DNA of 39,716 nucleotides from Streptosporangiaceae bacterium (lineage in GTDB: Bacteria > Actinomycetota > Actinomycetes > Streptosporangiales > Streptosporangiaceae). Location: positions 1-39,716 of the forward strand of contig JASHPR010000514.1 of NCBI GenBank assembly GCA_030038015.1, in the 5' to 3' direction. Shown piece by piece: positions 24,596-34,489 of this stretch; the first letter of the stretch is position 1; each line of letters opens with the position of its first letter. The translations under genes and the position numbers were made by a program. The notes beneath the pieces were generated by a model. That model did not search any database. It was given only the letters and a program-made list of their open reading frames with translations, and was not told the DNA's origin.

Positions 24596-25863
24596 CGTGC
24601 GCCGTCCACGCTGCGCGCGGGGATGACGACCGTCCGCCCGGTGCGCGCCGACTCATACACGGCGCGGACAACCTCCAGGGTCGCGCGGGCGCTCTCGGCG
24701 GTGACCGCGGGCTGACGGCCCTGGTCGATCGCGGTGAGGAACTCGGCGATCTGCGCCGCGTGGCTGGACGGGTCGATGCCGCCCGGGTTCGCCGCGGCGT
24801 TGGGCTCTGTGCCGGGTGTGGCAGCGCTGCGATCTGTGGCGGGCGTGGCGCCGGGGTCTGTGCCGGGTCTGGCAGCGCTGCGATCTGTGGCGGGCGTGGC
24901 GCCGGGGTCTGTGCCGGGTGTGGCTGGCGTGGCGGCGGCAGGGCCGGCGGGCGGCGTGGCTGGTGTGGCGGCCGTATGGCTCGCGGTGGGTCCGGCGGAA
25001 GGGCCGCGCTGGCCGCCGGGGCTGCCCGGCCCGTGGCGCTCGCCGGCGAGGGCCCGGCGGGTGATCCTGCCGTCCTCGACGACCACCGTGCCGTTCGTGC
25101 CGGTGACCTCGAGGCGCTGGGCGAATCCCGGGTAGACCGCGGTGCTGGAGACGATAGTCCCGACCGCGCCGGAGGCGAACCGCACCAGCGCGAGCGCGGT
25201 GTCCTCGACCTCGACCCGGTGCGCCTGGGTCGCGCAGATGGCGGTCACCTCGGCGGCCGGGCCCATGGCCCACAGCAGCAGGTCCACGTAGTGGACGCCC
25301 TGGTTCAGCAGCGACCCGCCGTCCAGGTCCCGGGTGCCGCGCCAGGCCGCGCTGTCGTAATAGCCCTGGGTGCGGTACCACTTGGTGCTGGCCTCGCCCA
25401 GCAGCAGCGAGCCGAGGGCGCCGGAGTCCAGCAGGCGGCGCAGCTCATCCAGGCCGGTGTCAAACCGGTGCTGCGAGATCACGGTGATCAGGACGCCGTT
25501 CCCGCGCGCGGCCGCGATGAGCCGGTCGGCCGCTTCCAGGGTGACGTCGATCGGCTTCTCGACAACGAGGTGCTTGCCCGCCGCGGCCGCCTGGATGCCG
25601 ACCTCGGCGTGCAGGCCGCTCGGCACGCACACGGACACCACGTCGACGTCGTCCCGGGCCAGCAGCGCCGCCAGGCTGGGCTCGGCCGCGCAGTCCCATT
25701 CGCCGGCCAGGGCCTTGGCCCGCCCGGGCACCGCGTCGGTGACCGCGGCCAGCCTGGCGCCGGGGAGCAGGCCGATGGCCTCGGCGTGCACCGCGCCGAT
25801 CACGCCGACGCCGACGATGCCGAACCCGCGGCGCCGGGTGCCGGCCGCGCCCGATTCGTTCAT
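24592..25863 (-). CDS. Gfo/Idh/MocA-family oxidoreductase with a low-complexity insert
   Basis: 423 residues from the ATG at the complement of 25861-25863, where GAGGAGG gives a strong ribosome binding site. The NAD(P)-binding Rossmann fold has GIVGVGVIG at 15-23, [10 protein letters not shown] near 75-84 and the active EKP motif at 101-103. The C-terminal domain has [17 protein letters not shown]. Residues about 278-360 are a Pro/Ala/Thr/Gly-rich insert, including two nearly identical 17-residue repeats ([16 protein letters not shown]), placed between DGRITRRAL and the last helices ([17 protein letters not shown]). Family members do not normally carry this. It is coupled to the sugar isomerase, and divergent from a decayed beta-glucosidase. 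Confidence 0.88.
   Translation of the reverse strand: MNESGAAGTRRRGFGIVGVGVIGAVHAEAIGLLPGARLAAVTDAVPGRAKALAGEWDCAAEPSLAALLARDDVDVVSVCVPSGLHAEVGIQAAAAGKHLVVEKPIDVTLEAADRLIAAARGNGVLITVISQHRFDTGLDELRRLLDSGALGSLLLGEASTKWYRTQGYYDSAAWRGTRDLDGGSLLNQGVHYVDLLLWAMGPAAEVTAICATQAHRVEVEDTALALVRFASGAVGTIVSSTAVYPGFAQRLEVTGTNGTVVVEDGRITRRALAGERHGPGSPGGQRGPSAGPTASHTAATPATPPAGPAAATPATPGTDPGATPATDRSAARPGTDPGATPATDRSAATPGTEPNAAANPGGIDPSSHAAQIAEFLTAIDQGRQPAVTAESARATLEVVRAVYESARTGRTVVIPARSVDGAR
24806..24924. repeat. In-frame tandem repeat, 51-bp unit, inside the oxidoreductase gene
   Basis: Unit starts at 24806, 24857 and 24908, 51 bp apart; the first two units differ by a single base, the third is partial. Because 51 is a multiple of 3 the reading frame is kept and each unit adds 17 residues. 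Confidence 0.9.
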
Positions 25864-25969
25864 CCCGCCTCCTCGAGGACGCGGAACCAGGATTTCAGCA
25901 GCCCCGAATGCTGGGGCAGTGCCGTCCCTGGCTCCTCGATCCCAGGGTGCCAGCGCCTCCCCCACGCCA

Positions 25970-25992
25970 CCGATACCCCGCCCGGGTATCGG
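25970..25992. promoter_or_regulatory. Inverted repeat CCGATACCC-N5-GGGTATCGG
   Basis: Perfect 9-base arms, about 107 bp upstream of the oxidoreductase start and 37 bp before the beta-glucosidase remnant. A sugar-regulator operator shared by the two divergent genes is a reasonable guess; a terminator is the alternative. Confidence 0.45.
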
Positions 25993-26028
25993 CGGCCGGC
26001 GAGCCGCCGGAGGTGTGGCGGCCCGGGC

Positions 26029-26301
26029 GAGGCGCTCGGCGACCGGGTGGCACGGTGGATCACGCTGAACGAGCCGCAGGTGGTGGCGAGCCACGGCTAC
26101 CGCACCGGGCAGCATGCGCCTGGGCTCCGCGACGCGATGGCCGCGGTGGCGGCCACGCACCACCTGCTGCTGGGGCACGGGCTGGCGGTGCAGGCGCTGG
26201 GCTCGGTCGCCCCGTGCCGCACGGCCGGGGTCCGCGCCAACGCCGTCCCGGCCCCGCCCGCCGGCGGCCTGATGAGCGCTGACGGCCTGGCGCGCACCTG
26301 A
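26029..26301 (+). pseudogene. Remnant of a family 1 glycoside hydrolase (beta-glucosidase)
   Basis: The plus-strand frame reads [17 protein letters not shown], then [11 protein letters not shown] and [15 protein letters not shown]. This is the GH1 segment around the acid/base glutamate (T-L-N-E-P) and the following helix. The family is about 450 residues long; only about 70 recognisable residues remain, with no barrel start upstream and no conserved sequence after VQALGS. There is no start signal. It is divergent from the oxidoreductase-isomerase pair, suggesting a former glycoside-use locus. Confidence 0.75.
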
Positions 26302-26374
26302 CCGCCCCGCCCGGCTGCGCCCGGGGTCGCCCGGGTCGCCGAGGGTCGCCCGGGTGAGGTGGCCATGGTGAGTC

Positions 26375-26416
26375 TGTGGTCGCCAACGGCTGTGCGCACA
26401 GCCGTTCGTGACCACA
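26375..26416. repeat. 42-base near-perfect palindrome
   Basis: Arms 26375-26395 and 26396-26416 abut and pair at 19 of 21 positions (tip GGCTGTGCGCACAGCC). It follows a short GC-rich direct repeat (GGTCGCCCGGGT). Its sequence is not clearly related to hairpins A and C, although the setting is similar. Confidence 0.65.
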
Positions 26417-26458
26417 AAGGGCGAATCTCGATCCGGCAGGCGCGGTGAGATAGCTCGG

Positions 26459-26636
26459 GGCGGGAAGGTGACCGTCGAACCGCGGCAGGACGGCCAGCAG
26501 TCGCACGTCACCATCAGCATGGACTTTTCCGGCCACGGGCCGGGCAAGCCGGTGCTCCCGATGGTCCTCCGGCAGGCACGCCGCGAGGCCCGCGGAGCTG
26601 CGGAACCTGAAGCAGCGCCTGGAAGCCGACGGCTGA
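26459..26636 (+). pseudogene. Frameshifted C-terminal remnant of an SRPBCC-family gene
   Basis: GGKVTVEPRQDG, SHVTISMDFSGHGPGK and PMVLRQARREA match the last strands and helix of SRPBCC (polyketide-cyclase/START-like) proteins. After that the frame departs, but the next frame gives LRNLKQRLEADG and a TGA at 26634-26636, the normal family ending. A one-step frameshift and loss of the first two thirds of the gene explain this. It has no start. Confidence 0.7.
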
Positions 26637-26693
26637 CCGCGGGCGGCGCGGCCGACCGCACCCAGTTGCCAGCGTGCTGAGGGCATGGCGGCC

Positions 26694-26699
26694 TAGCAT
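26694..26699 (+). promoter_or_regulatory. -10 box TAGCAT, leaderless start
   Basis: The TANNNT hexamer ends 8 bases before the ATG at 26708; no ribosome binding site is visible. Confidence 0.4.
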
Positions 26700-26707
26700 C
26701 GTGTGTC

Positions 26708-27802
26708 ATGCCCCCCAGCCGCATGAACCGGGACGAGTTCTTTGCCAAGCTGTCGCCGCTCGACGAAGACCGGCTGCGGAAGGTGCTGTGGAACCTGTAC
26801 TGGAGGGCCCCGGCGCCGCTGCGGGAACGCATCGAGGGGGAGCTCGAGCCCGCCGAGCCGCGCCGCGCGAAACGTGCGGCTGCGCAACGCCCCAGCCCCG
26901 GCCTGGTGCTGGATGAAGTCCGGGAGTTCGCTGAGCTGGCGCGCTCGGGGGCGTACATCGCCGGCGACCGGCGGGTGTCGCCGAAAGAGCGGACGCGCTG
27001 GCGGCTGACTTTCCGGCGGCTGGCAGGCGACGCGCAGTCGGCGCTGCACGCCGCGGATCCGGGCCCCGCCGAGGAGGCGATGGCGCTGGTCATCGACCTG
27101 GCCTGTGAAATGAAGGACAGTACCTACTTCCACTCCGAGGATCCGGTAGAGGCTGCGCGGTTCGTGGTGTCCGACGCCGCGGCCGTGCTATGGGAGACCG
27201 TGCAGGCCAGGCACGGCTTCGACATCTTCGCGCAGCGGGCAGCGGCCCAGCTCATCCGGTGGGAAGCGCGTTACGGGTGGACGCGGGGCTGGGGCCAGGT
27301 CCAGGAGAGGGAGACCTCCCTCGCGGCTGTGCTCGCGCGGATGCTGCGCATCCCCGATCACTGGACCGTGTTCGCCGACCGCTACCTGGACGCGCTGGAC
27401 GAGGTGGCGCTGACAAAGAGCAGGCCCGTGATCATGGTGGGTTCCTGGGACTACGGCGACCGGGATTTCACCCGCCGCTGGCGGACGGACGCTCTCGCCG
27501 AATGGCACAGCTTGCTGCTCGACCGCCTCCCCGGGTCCGAAGCCGAGGACCGGCTGGACCGGCTGGCCAGCCACCGGGCGCTGGCCGGCCCCGAGCTGAC
27601 GTTCGTGCAGGCCCGGGTGGCGCACCTGCGCGGGGATCTGGCCGGCGCCCGGACGCTGGCGCACGATTGCCTGGAGGACCTGCCAGGACACTCGGGTTTC
27701 GCCGAGTTCGCTGCCGAGATCGGTGCCGGCCTGCCGTCCCGTTCAAGAGAAATCGCCGGTGCCGGCGGGTGGGGTGACCTGATGCCGAGGACGGAGCCGT
27801 AG
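26708..27802 (+). CDS. Conserved hypothetical protein, coupled to the SEC-C gene
   Basis: 364 residues, soluble, mostly helical. The N-terminus resembles a short helical domain (MNRDEFFAKLSPLDEDRLRK, then NLYWRAPAPLRERIEGEL). The central part has VLDEVREFAELARSGAYIAGDRRVSPKE and RWRLTFRRLAGDAQSAL, and the C-terminal third reads like degenerate TPR repeats (LASHRALAGPELTFVQARVA, HLRGDLAGARTLAHDCLED). I do not recognise the family. Its TAG stop overlaps the GTG of the next gene by one base (27802), so the two are translationally coupled and probably form a two-protein system. Transcription seems to start at the ATG. Confidence 0.7.
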   Translation: MPPSRMNRDEFFAKLSPLDEDRLRKVLWNLYWRAPAPLRERIEGELEPAEPRRAKRAAAQRPSPGLVLDEVREFAELARSGAYIAGDRRVSPKERTRWRLTFRRLAGDAQSALHAADPGPAEEAMALVIDLACEMKDSTYFHSEDPVEAARFVVSDAAAVLWETVQARHGFDIFAQRAAAQLIRWEARYGWTRGWGQVQERETSLAAVLARMLRIPDHWTVFADRYLDALDEVALTKSRPVIMVGSWDYGDRDFTRRWRTDALAEWHSLLLDRLPGSEAEDRLDRLASHRALAGPELTFVQARVAHLRGDLAGARTLAHDCLEDLPGHSGFAEFAAEIGAGLPSRSREIAGAGGWGDLMPRTEP

Positions 27803-30006
27803 TGGCCAGGAGCAACCGGCGGCGGAAGCAGGACCGGGCAAAACGTGAGGCAAGGGCGTCGCGGAAGCGGGCGGTGTCGCAGCGCCGGCGGGAGGCCGAA
27901 GAGTCGATCCGGGTCGCGCTGGAGCGCTACGACCGGATCGTCGATCCGGCCACGCCACTGGGAGAACTCGCCAGCCTCCTGGCCGGGAATTACGGCGGCG
28001 AACCCGTATCCGCCGCGCTGGCGGAGCGGATGCTGGAGGCCGGTTCCCCGGCGGGGCGGCTGGCCCAGGCGGCCGACGTGATGCTCGCCGCTGACCCCCT
28101 GTCGCTGACCGCGCTGACGTTCGCCGCCGGGACCGCCCGCGCTGCCGGGGACACCGCCGCGGCTCGTCGGCTGCTCGACCAAGCCCTCTCGGTGGCCAGC
28201 GATGCGGAGACCGGCGACCCCGGCCTGCGCATGGAGCTGGCGCGGCACCTGCAGGTTGGCGGGCGTCTCGCCGATGCCGTCGAGCTGGCTGAGGCCAGGC
28301 TGCGGGACGAGCCGGGCGATGACTACGCCGCCGAGCGCTACGGCTCTCTGATGCAGGACGTGCATGCCCGCGTCAACGGCGCCGCGCCGGACACCTGCCC
28401 GTGCGGGCTCGGCAGCCGGTGGCAGGAGTGCTGCGGGCCGCGGGAACGCGCCGCGCTGGCCCGGTTCGCCGACCGGTCGGGCCTGGCCGCGCTGCAGGAC
28501 GCGGTCAGCGCGTACGCCTCCGCGTCAGACCTCGGCCCGGTCATCGAGCAGAACGTCGCGGAATCGCTGTCGTTCACCGAAGACCTCGACTGGGAGCCGG
28601 CCGAGCGCGCCCGGTTCGCGGCCCTGGCGGCAGAATCCGCTCTGGTCACGGTCGGATCGCCTGAGGAGGACGAGGCCGACGGCGCCGGTGGCGGGCCGGA
28701 GCCACCTGGCCTGCTGGATGAAGGCGACGTGGACGGCGGAGACGTGGATGCGGGCGACGCCGACGCGGCGATGGGCAGGTTTGCTGCCGACCCGTCGGTC
28801 CCGGCAGGCCTGGCGGCCAGGGCGGCCGCGTGGGACAAGCACATCCACTACGGCCTGTGGCGTGTCGATGATGAGCCGGACCCGGCTCCCGGCCTGTGGT
28901 GCACGGACATCATCTCGGGCGTGACCAGGTACGCCGAGTTCCCCGGTGATCTATCGGACGGCACACCGCGATGGGCGGTGTGGCTGGGCGGGATGGTGCC
29001 GGATGACGGGATCTGGCGCTGCACCGGTCATGGCATGTGGCTCAGCCCTGCCGAAGCGGACGCCGCCGCCGAACTCGTGCACGGCGCCTACGCGGCCCTC
29101 GCCTCCGAGCTCACCGGGAAGCGGAAGAGGCGCTCGCGCGCCGCGGATGAGCCGATGCGGTTCGGCCGGGCCGAGCCGATCGGGGTGTACGTGGACTACG
29201 AAGAAGCCGCGCCGGACCTGGCGGCCAGCTTCCTGAGCGCGATCGCCGCCAGCCTGGTGACCCGCATCGCCGCGGAGGTGCACGCCTACCGCCGCACGCC
29301 GCCCGGCCTGTGCAACACCGACGGCGACGAGATGTGCCTGATCACCGCCCAGATCAAGGTGCGCGACGGCGTGCAGGCGGCGGCACGGCTGTCCGCGCGC
29401 ACCGACTTCGACGGCGAACCCGATCCCGGCCGCGGGCGCCGCGATCCGCTGCGCCTTGTCTGGCTTGGCCGGCAGATCCCGGATGGCGAGCGCGCGGCGC
29501 TGCTGGCCGAGGCCAGGGCGCAGCTCCGCCTCCAGGGACTCGGAGACGTGGACGTCGACAACCTTCCCGAGACGCAGCGCTGGGTACGGGGCTCGCTCCA
29601 GTTCCGCGGAGACCAGATTGAGGCCGAGGTGAACTCCCGGGAGCGGCTCGCGGGCCTGCTCGGCATCCTGACGAAGATCGGCGCCGAGCCGGTCGTCACC
29701 GACGAGGTGCGCGTCGACCCGGCGCAGGACACGGCCTGGCCCGCCGGGCCGCGGGCGTTCCCGCGCGGCGCCGCCCCGGCGGCCGAGGGATGGGAGAAGC
29801 ACTGGCTCGATGAGAAGGTCCCGGCGCTGCGCGGCCAGACGCCGCGCCAGGCCGCCGCCGGGAAAGGCCGGCTGCTGCTGGAGGGCATGCTGCGCCAGTT
29901 CGAGTACGAGGCCGACCTGGTCGCGGCGCGGGGAGAGCACGGCGTCGACACGGCGTGGCTGCGCCGCGAACTCGGCATGCGCGATCACCTGGCGCTGTCC
30001 GGGTAA
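27802..30006 (+). CDS. Large SEC-C-motif protein with TPR-like N-terminal region
   Basis: 734 residues starting at a GTG that overlaps the previous stop. Residues 1-30 are strongly basic (ARSNRRRKQDRAKREARASR). Residues 35-185 form TPR-like helix pairs (AARRLLDQALSVASDAETGD, VELAEARLRDEPGDD). A SEC-C zinc motif follows at 199-211 (CPCGLGSRWQECC); in SecA this motif binds SecB and ribosomes, and in other proteins it marks chaperone- or nucleic-acid-related adaptors. An acidic linker (about 283-320) divides it from a C-terminal part of about 400 residues with no recognisable domain. There is no membrane segment. It belongs with the upstream gene; the job of the pair is unknown. Confidence 0.75.
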   Translation: MARSNRRRKQDRAKREARASRKRAVSQRRREAEESIRVALERYDRIVDPATPLGELASLLAGNYGGEPVSAALAERMLEAGSPAGRLAQAADVMLAADPLSLTALTFAAGTARAAGDTAAARRLLDQALSVASDAETGDPGLRMELARHLQVGGRLADAVELAEARLRDEPGDDYAAERYGSLMQDVHARVNGAAPDTCPCGLGSRWQECCGPRERAALARFADRSGLAALQDAVSAYASASDLGPVIEQNVAESLSFTEDLDWEPAERARFAALAAESALVTVGSPEEDEADGAGGGPEPPGLLDEGDVDGGDVDAGDADAAMGRFAADPSVPAGLAARAAAWDKHIHYGLWRVDDEPDPAPGLWCTDIISGVTRYAEFPGDLSDGTPRWAVWLGGMVPDDGIWRCTGHGMWLSPAEADAAAELVHGAYAALASELTGKRKRRSRAADEPMRFGRAEPIGVYVDYEEAAPDLAASFLSAIAASLVTRIAAEVHAYRRTPPGLCNTDGDEMCLITAQIKVRDGVQAAARLSARTDFDGEPDPGRGRRDPLRLVWLGRQIPDGERAALLAEARAQLRLQGLGDVDVDNLPETQRWVRGSLQFRGDQIEAEVNSRERLAGLLGILTKIGAEPVVTDEVRVDPAQDTAWPAGPRAFPRGAAPAAEGWEKHWLDEKVPALRGQTPRQAAAGKGRLLLEGMLRQFEYEADLVAARGEHGVDTAWLRRELGMRDHLALSG

Positions 30007-30056
30007 GCACCACGGCAGGCCGCAGTGATTGCAGCCTGGCGCAGGTGGGCGGGCGG

Positions 30057-30062
30057 TAGGTT
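30057..30062 (+). promoter_or_regulatory. -10 box TAGGTT, leaderless start of rnhA
   Basis: The TANNNT hexamer ends 6 bases before the ATG at 30069; no ribosome binding site precedes it. Confidence 0.4.
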
Positions 30063-30068
30063 GCCTGC

Positions 30069-30542
30069 ATGTCAGGTGCGGCGGGACGCGAGGTCGTGGA
30101 GATCTACACCGACGGTGCCTGCAGCGGCAACCCGGGCCCGGGAGGCTGGGGCGCCGTGCTGCGCTACCGCGGCCACGTCAAGGAGCTGTACGGCGGCGAG
30201 CCAGGGCTGACCACCAACAACCGGATGGAGCTCATGGCCGCGATCCGGGCGCTGGAGAGCCTGACCAGGCCGGTGCTGGTCCGGCTGCACACCGACAGCA
30301 CCTACCTCCGGAACGGGATCAGCAAATGGCTGGCTGGCTGGAAGCGCAATGGCTGGATGACGGCCGGGAAGCGGCCGGTCAAGAACGCAGACCTGTGGCA
30401 GCGGCTGGACGCAGTGGTGCGCCGGCACGACGTGGACTGGCGCTGGGTCAGGGGCCACGCAGGGAACCCTGGCAACGAGCGCGCGGACGCGCTGGCCAAC
30501 CGCGGCATGGCAGCGGCCATGCGTGCCCCGTCGCGGCGGTAG
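30069..30542 (+). CDS. rnhA: Ribonuclease HI
   Basis: 157 residues, the usual bacterial length. It cuts the RNA strand of RNA-DNA hybrids. The four acidic metal-binding residues are present: Asp15 in [16 protein letters not shown], Glu54 in NNRMELMAA, Asp76 in HTDSTY and Asp140 in NERADALAN; the catalytic His130 is in WVRGHAG. The basic handle region ([20 protein letters not shown]) is complete, as in the E. coli enzyme. The start ATG appears leaderless. The ERCC4-type nuclease gene follows after about 140 bp in the same direction. Confidence 0.95.
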   Translation: MSGAAGREVVEIYTDGACSGNPGPGGWGAVLRYRGHVKELYGGEPGLTTNNRMELMAAIRALESLTRPVLVRLHTDSTYLRNGISKWLAGWKRNGWMTAGKRPVKNADLWQRLDAVVRRHDVDWRWVRGHAGNPGNERADALANRGMAAAMRAPSRR

Positions 30543-30681
30543 GCTCCGGTCCCGGCCGGTGCGTCCGGTCCCGGGGCAGGTTCCGGACCCGGCCGGCGAC
30601 ACGCTGGCATCCTCCCCACGGCAGCCCGGGAACCGGGCAGCCTGGCCGCGTTCCTGGCGAACACCTGGCAAGCTGAGAACC

Positions 30682-31704
30682 GTGGAGCTGCTGATCGCCG
30701 CCAACCCCGACCCCGAGTCGAAGCTGCGCTACCTGATGCGGCTGCCGGTCTCCGGCGGGATGGTGTTCCGCACCGCGGGGACGTGGCCGCGGACCACGGC
30801 GCTGTACTGCTATCCCGTCCCGGCCGAGGAGTGGCCCGCGGATCCGCAGATCGTCGAGCGGGTGCCGCTGCGGTCCTGCGTCCGCCGGGGCGCCGCGATC
30901 GACCTGGTCCTGGACCGCGGCCGGGAGAACCGCTCCCAGCTCGTCTTCACGAAGGCCCGCGGCCGGGACGCGGTGTTCTGGCAGTCGCCCCGGACCCGCA
31001 AGCAGGCCCGCCCGAACGTGCGCACCCCCACCGCCCGGGCTGCGGGCATCCCCGACCTGGAGATCGTGGCCGACAGCCACGAGCAGTACCCCTACCGGTT
31101 CGCCGGCCAGCAGGCCACGGTGGTGAAGCGGGCGCTGCCCTGCGGTGATTACGGTGTAGTCCATGCCGGCCGCCTCATCGCCTCGGTCGAACGCAAGTCC
31201 CTGGCCGACCTGGTGTCCAGCCTGACCGCTGGGAAGCTCCGCTACGCCGTCGCCGAGCTCGCGGCGCTTCCCCGGGCCGCGCTGGTGGTCGAGGACCGTT
31301 ACTCGGCCGTCTTCAAGGCCGAATGGGTGCGCCCGTCGGTGGTCGCGGACGCCCTCGCCGAGGTGCAGGTCCGCTGGCCGTCGGTGCCGATCGTGTTCTG
31401 CGAGACCAGGCAGCTCGCCGAGGAGTGGACCTACCGGTTCCTGGCGGCGTCCCGTGCCTGGGCCGAGACCGAGGCCGCAGCGGCTGGCCGCCTCATGCCC
31501 GACGGAGGCGAGACGGACCTGGACGGTGCGCCCGCCGCGCCGGAGCCGACCACCGCCGAGCTCCGCGCCTGGGCCAGCGCCCGGGGCATCGCGGTCCCCG
31601 CGCGCGGCAAGCTCGCCCGCCAGGTGTGGGACGCCTGGCGGGCCGCCCAGCGCGGCGCCGGAAGCACCGGAACCGCCCAGGATGCAGCCCCGGCCGCGTC
31701 ATAG
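30682..31704 (+). CDS. ERCC4-type nuclease fused to an Lsr2-like DNA-binding domain
   Basis: 340 residues from the GTG at 30682; the frame is open 53 codons earlier but overlaps rnhA and is not protein-like. Residues 1-125 are an uncharacterised N-terminal domain. The XPF/ERCC4 nuclease fold spans about 126-260, with an early acidic residue in EIVADSHEQYPYRF and the signature Gly155-Asp156-Tyr157 ... Glu170-Arg171-Lys172 followed by SLADL. After a Pro/Ala linker, residues 291-322 (TAELRAWASARG, PARGKLARQVWDAWRAA) match the C-terminal DNA-binding domain of Lsr2, with RGK where Lsr2 has RGR. Lsr2 binds AT-rich, often foreign DNA. Recombination or repair of structured DNA is the conservative reading; nuclease action guided to AT-rich DNA is a hypothesis. 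Confidence 0.82.
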   Translation: MELLIAANPDPESKLRYLMRLPVSGGMVFRTAGTWPRTTALYCYPVPAEEWPADPQIVERVPLRSCVRRGAAIDLVLDRGRENRSQLVFTKARGRDAVFWQSPRTRKQARPNVRTPTARAAGIPDLEIVADSHEQYPYRFAGQQATVVKRALPCGDYGVVHAGRLIASVERKSLADLVSSLTAGKLRYAVAELAALPRAALVVEDRYSAVFKAEWVRPSVVADALAEVQVRWPSVPIVFCETRQLAEEWTYRFLAASRAWAETEAAAAGRLMPDGGETDLDGAPAAPEPTTAELRAWASARGIAVPARGKLARQVWDAWRAAQRGAGSTGTAQDAAPAAS

Positions 31705-31733
31705 CAGCCGCCGGGCCGGCGCCCGCTTCCGGC

Positions 31734-31754
31734 TTTTCTTGAACGTTACGCGCC
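31734..31754 (+). repeat. 3' motif TTTTCTTGAACGTTACGCGC
   Basis: 29 bases after the stop of the ERCC4-type nuclease gene. It is a copy of the motif at 8479 and 34392. Confidence 0.4.
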
Positions 31755-31866
31755 GGGGAAACCCTGGCCGCCCAGGGGCATACACGTCGCCACGCGTACT
31801 TATTCGCCGGTTTTGTCGTACCCGGCTCGTATGGTCGTCGGCATCAACCGAGCAACGGGAGGTTCC

Positions 31867-32784
31867 GTGGGCCGTGCAAGCAACCGCAAGAAGGCCCGCC
31901 GCGTGGCGGCGTACGACACCCGGCGGATCAGGCCAGTCTTAGCGACGGAGGCCATGTGGCAGTGCAAGCTCGTCGCTGGCATGCAGGCGCTGAGCGAGGC
32001 CTTCCACGAACGCCACGCACACTATGCAGCGACCTGCCGGGCGTGGTGTGGCGGCACCGAACCGGTTCCAGCCATGGCGCGGCGATGGCCGGCGGGTTCC
32101 CTGGGCCATCGTCTTTTCGGCGGCGTCATGCTGGCGGAAGCGCGGCGTGCGCCCAGCTTGCTTACGGCGGGTGTCCCAAGCGCCACAGTGATCACTGCTG
32201 ATCCGGTGCACTGGCACGTCGCGGTCAGCGCGCTGGTTCGCGCAGTGGTCTTCGACGGGCTGGAACTGAGCAACCCAGCGGTGAACGCGCTTCTCGAAGT
32301 GCTCGCACCCATCGCCAGAGCAGAGCTGAACTGCAGCAAGGCGATTCAGGCGTGGCTGCTGAGGGATGCGAGCCAGCGTTTCCAGGCCGGCCCGGAGTTT
32401 CCCATCCTTGACGGGCCGGCGTTCCTCCTTGGCGAGGGCGCGCTCGTGGACGCGACCTGTGCGCTGGTCGGGGGTGACGAGCTCAGCGAGGCGCTGGCCG
32501 AGCTCTCGCCAGTGGTCGATGGCATCATCCCGGGCACGGCCGGCCCGGTCGCTGCCGACGCGCTGACCGGCGCCCTTGCTGCGGGTTACTTGCAGCGGCA
32601 GTGGATCGTTGCCGAAGAACCCGATCGCGCGGAGGGATCGCAGGGCGGCAACCCGCTCGAGATCCTGGTCGCCGCCGGAGAGGTGGCACCTGAAGACGTC
32701 CTCCGGACCGGCCTGATAGCCCTGTCAGTGCTCGCTGATCTGTGCCGGAGCGATTCGCCATCGATCATCCGGCACGCCGCCTGA
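31867..32784 (+). CDS. Hypothetical protein with basic N-terminus
   Basis: 305 residues from the GTG at 31867, which follows GGGAGG by five bases; an earlier in-frame start at 31813 adds 18 residues without support. The first residues (GRASNRKKARR) are basic and resemble the start of the SEC-C protein at 27802, but no SEC-C motif follows. The body is helical with Ala/Leu-rich segments, one Cys-containing stretch (YAATCRAWCGG) and repeated ALxxALxP patterns. There is no signal peptide or membrane span. No family is recognised. Its GC content looks lower than that of its neighbours. Confidence 0.6.
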   Translation: MGRASNRKKARRVAAYDTRRIRPVLATEAMWQCKLVAGMQALSEAFHERHAHYAATCRAWCGGTEPVPAMARRWPAGSLGHRLFGGVMLAEARRAPSLLTAGVPSATVITADPVHWHVAVSALVRAVVFDGLELSNPAVNALLEVLAPIARAELNCSKAIQAWLLRDASQRFQAGPEFPILDGPAFLLGEGALVDATCALVGGDELSEALAELSPVVDGIIPGTAGPVAADALTGALAAGYLQRQWIVAEEPDRAEGSQGGNPLEILVAAGEVAPEDVLRTGLIALSVLADLCRSDSPSIIRHAA

Positions 32785-32806
32785 TAAGGCGCGGCCGCAC
32801 CCGTAG

Positions 32807-34387
<1,581 letters not shown>

Positions 34388-34391
34388 CGCA

Positions 34392-34411
34392 TTTTTCCTG
34401 AACGGGTCGCC
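34392..34411 (+). repeat. 3' motif TTTTTCCTGAACGGGTCGCC
   Basis: Five bases after the argG stop codon. It is a copy of the motif at 8479 and 31734. Confidence 0.4.
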
Positions 34412-34453
34412 CAGCCTCCAGCGTGGATCAGCCGGTGCTCAACCGTCTCGCGG

Positions 34454-34485
34454 ACGCGCGGCGTGCTCAGGACCCGCCGCGGCGT
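34454..34485. terminator. Candidate terminator between argG and the pentapeptide gene
   Basis: ACGCGCGGCG (34454-34463) pairs with CGCCGCGGCGT (34475-34485) with one bulged G, loop 11. It lies between convergent genes; no U-tract. Confidence 0.4.
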
Positions 34486-34489
34486 GCGG

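Larger units (their letters stand above)
25864..26707. other. Interval with no intact gene
   Basis: 844 bp between the oxidoreductase start and the next intact gene. It holds an inverted repeat (25970-25992), two gene remnants (26029-26301 and 26459-26636) and a 42-base palindrome (26375-26416), listed separately. Confidence 0.6.

Noticed and set aside
25864-27093. Upstream extension of the oxidoreductase frame by 410 codons
   Set aside because: Crosses gene remnants and a palindrome without protein-like sequence; GAGGAGG marks the start at 25863.
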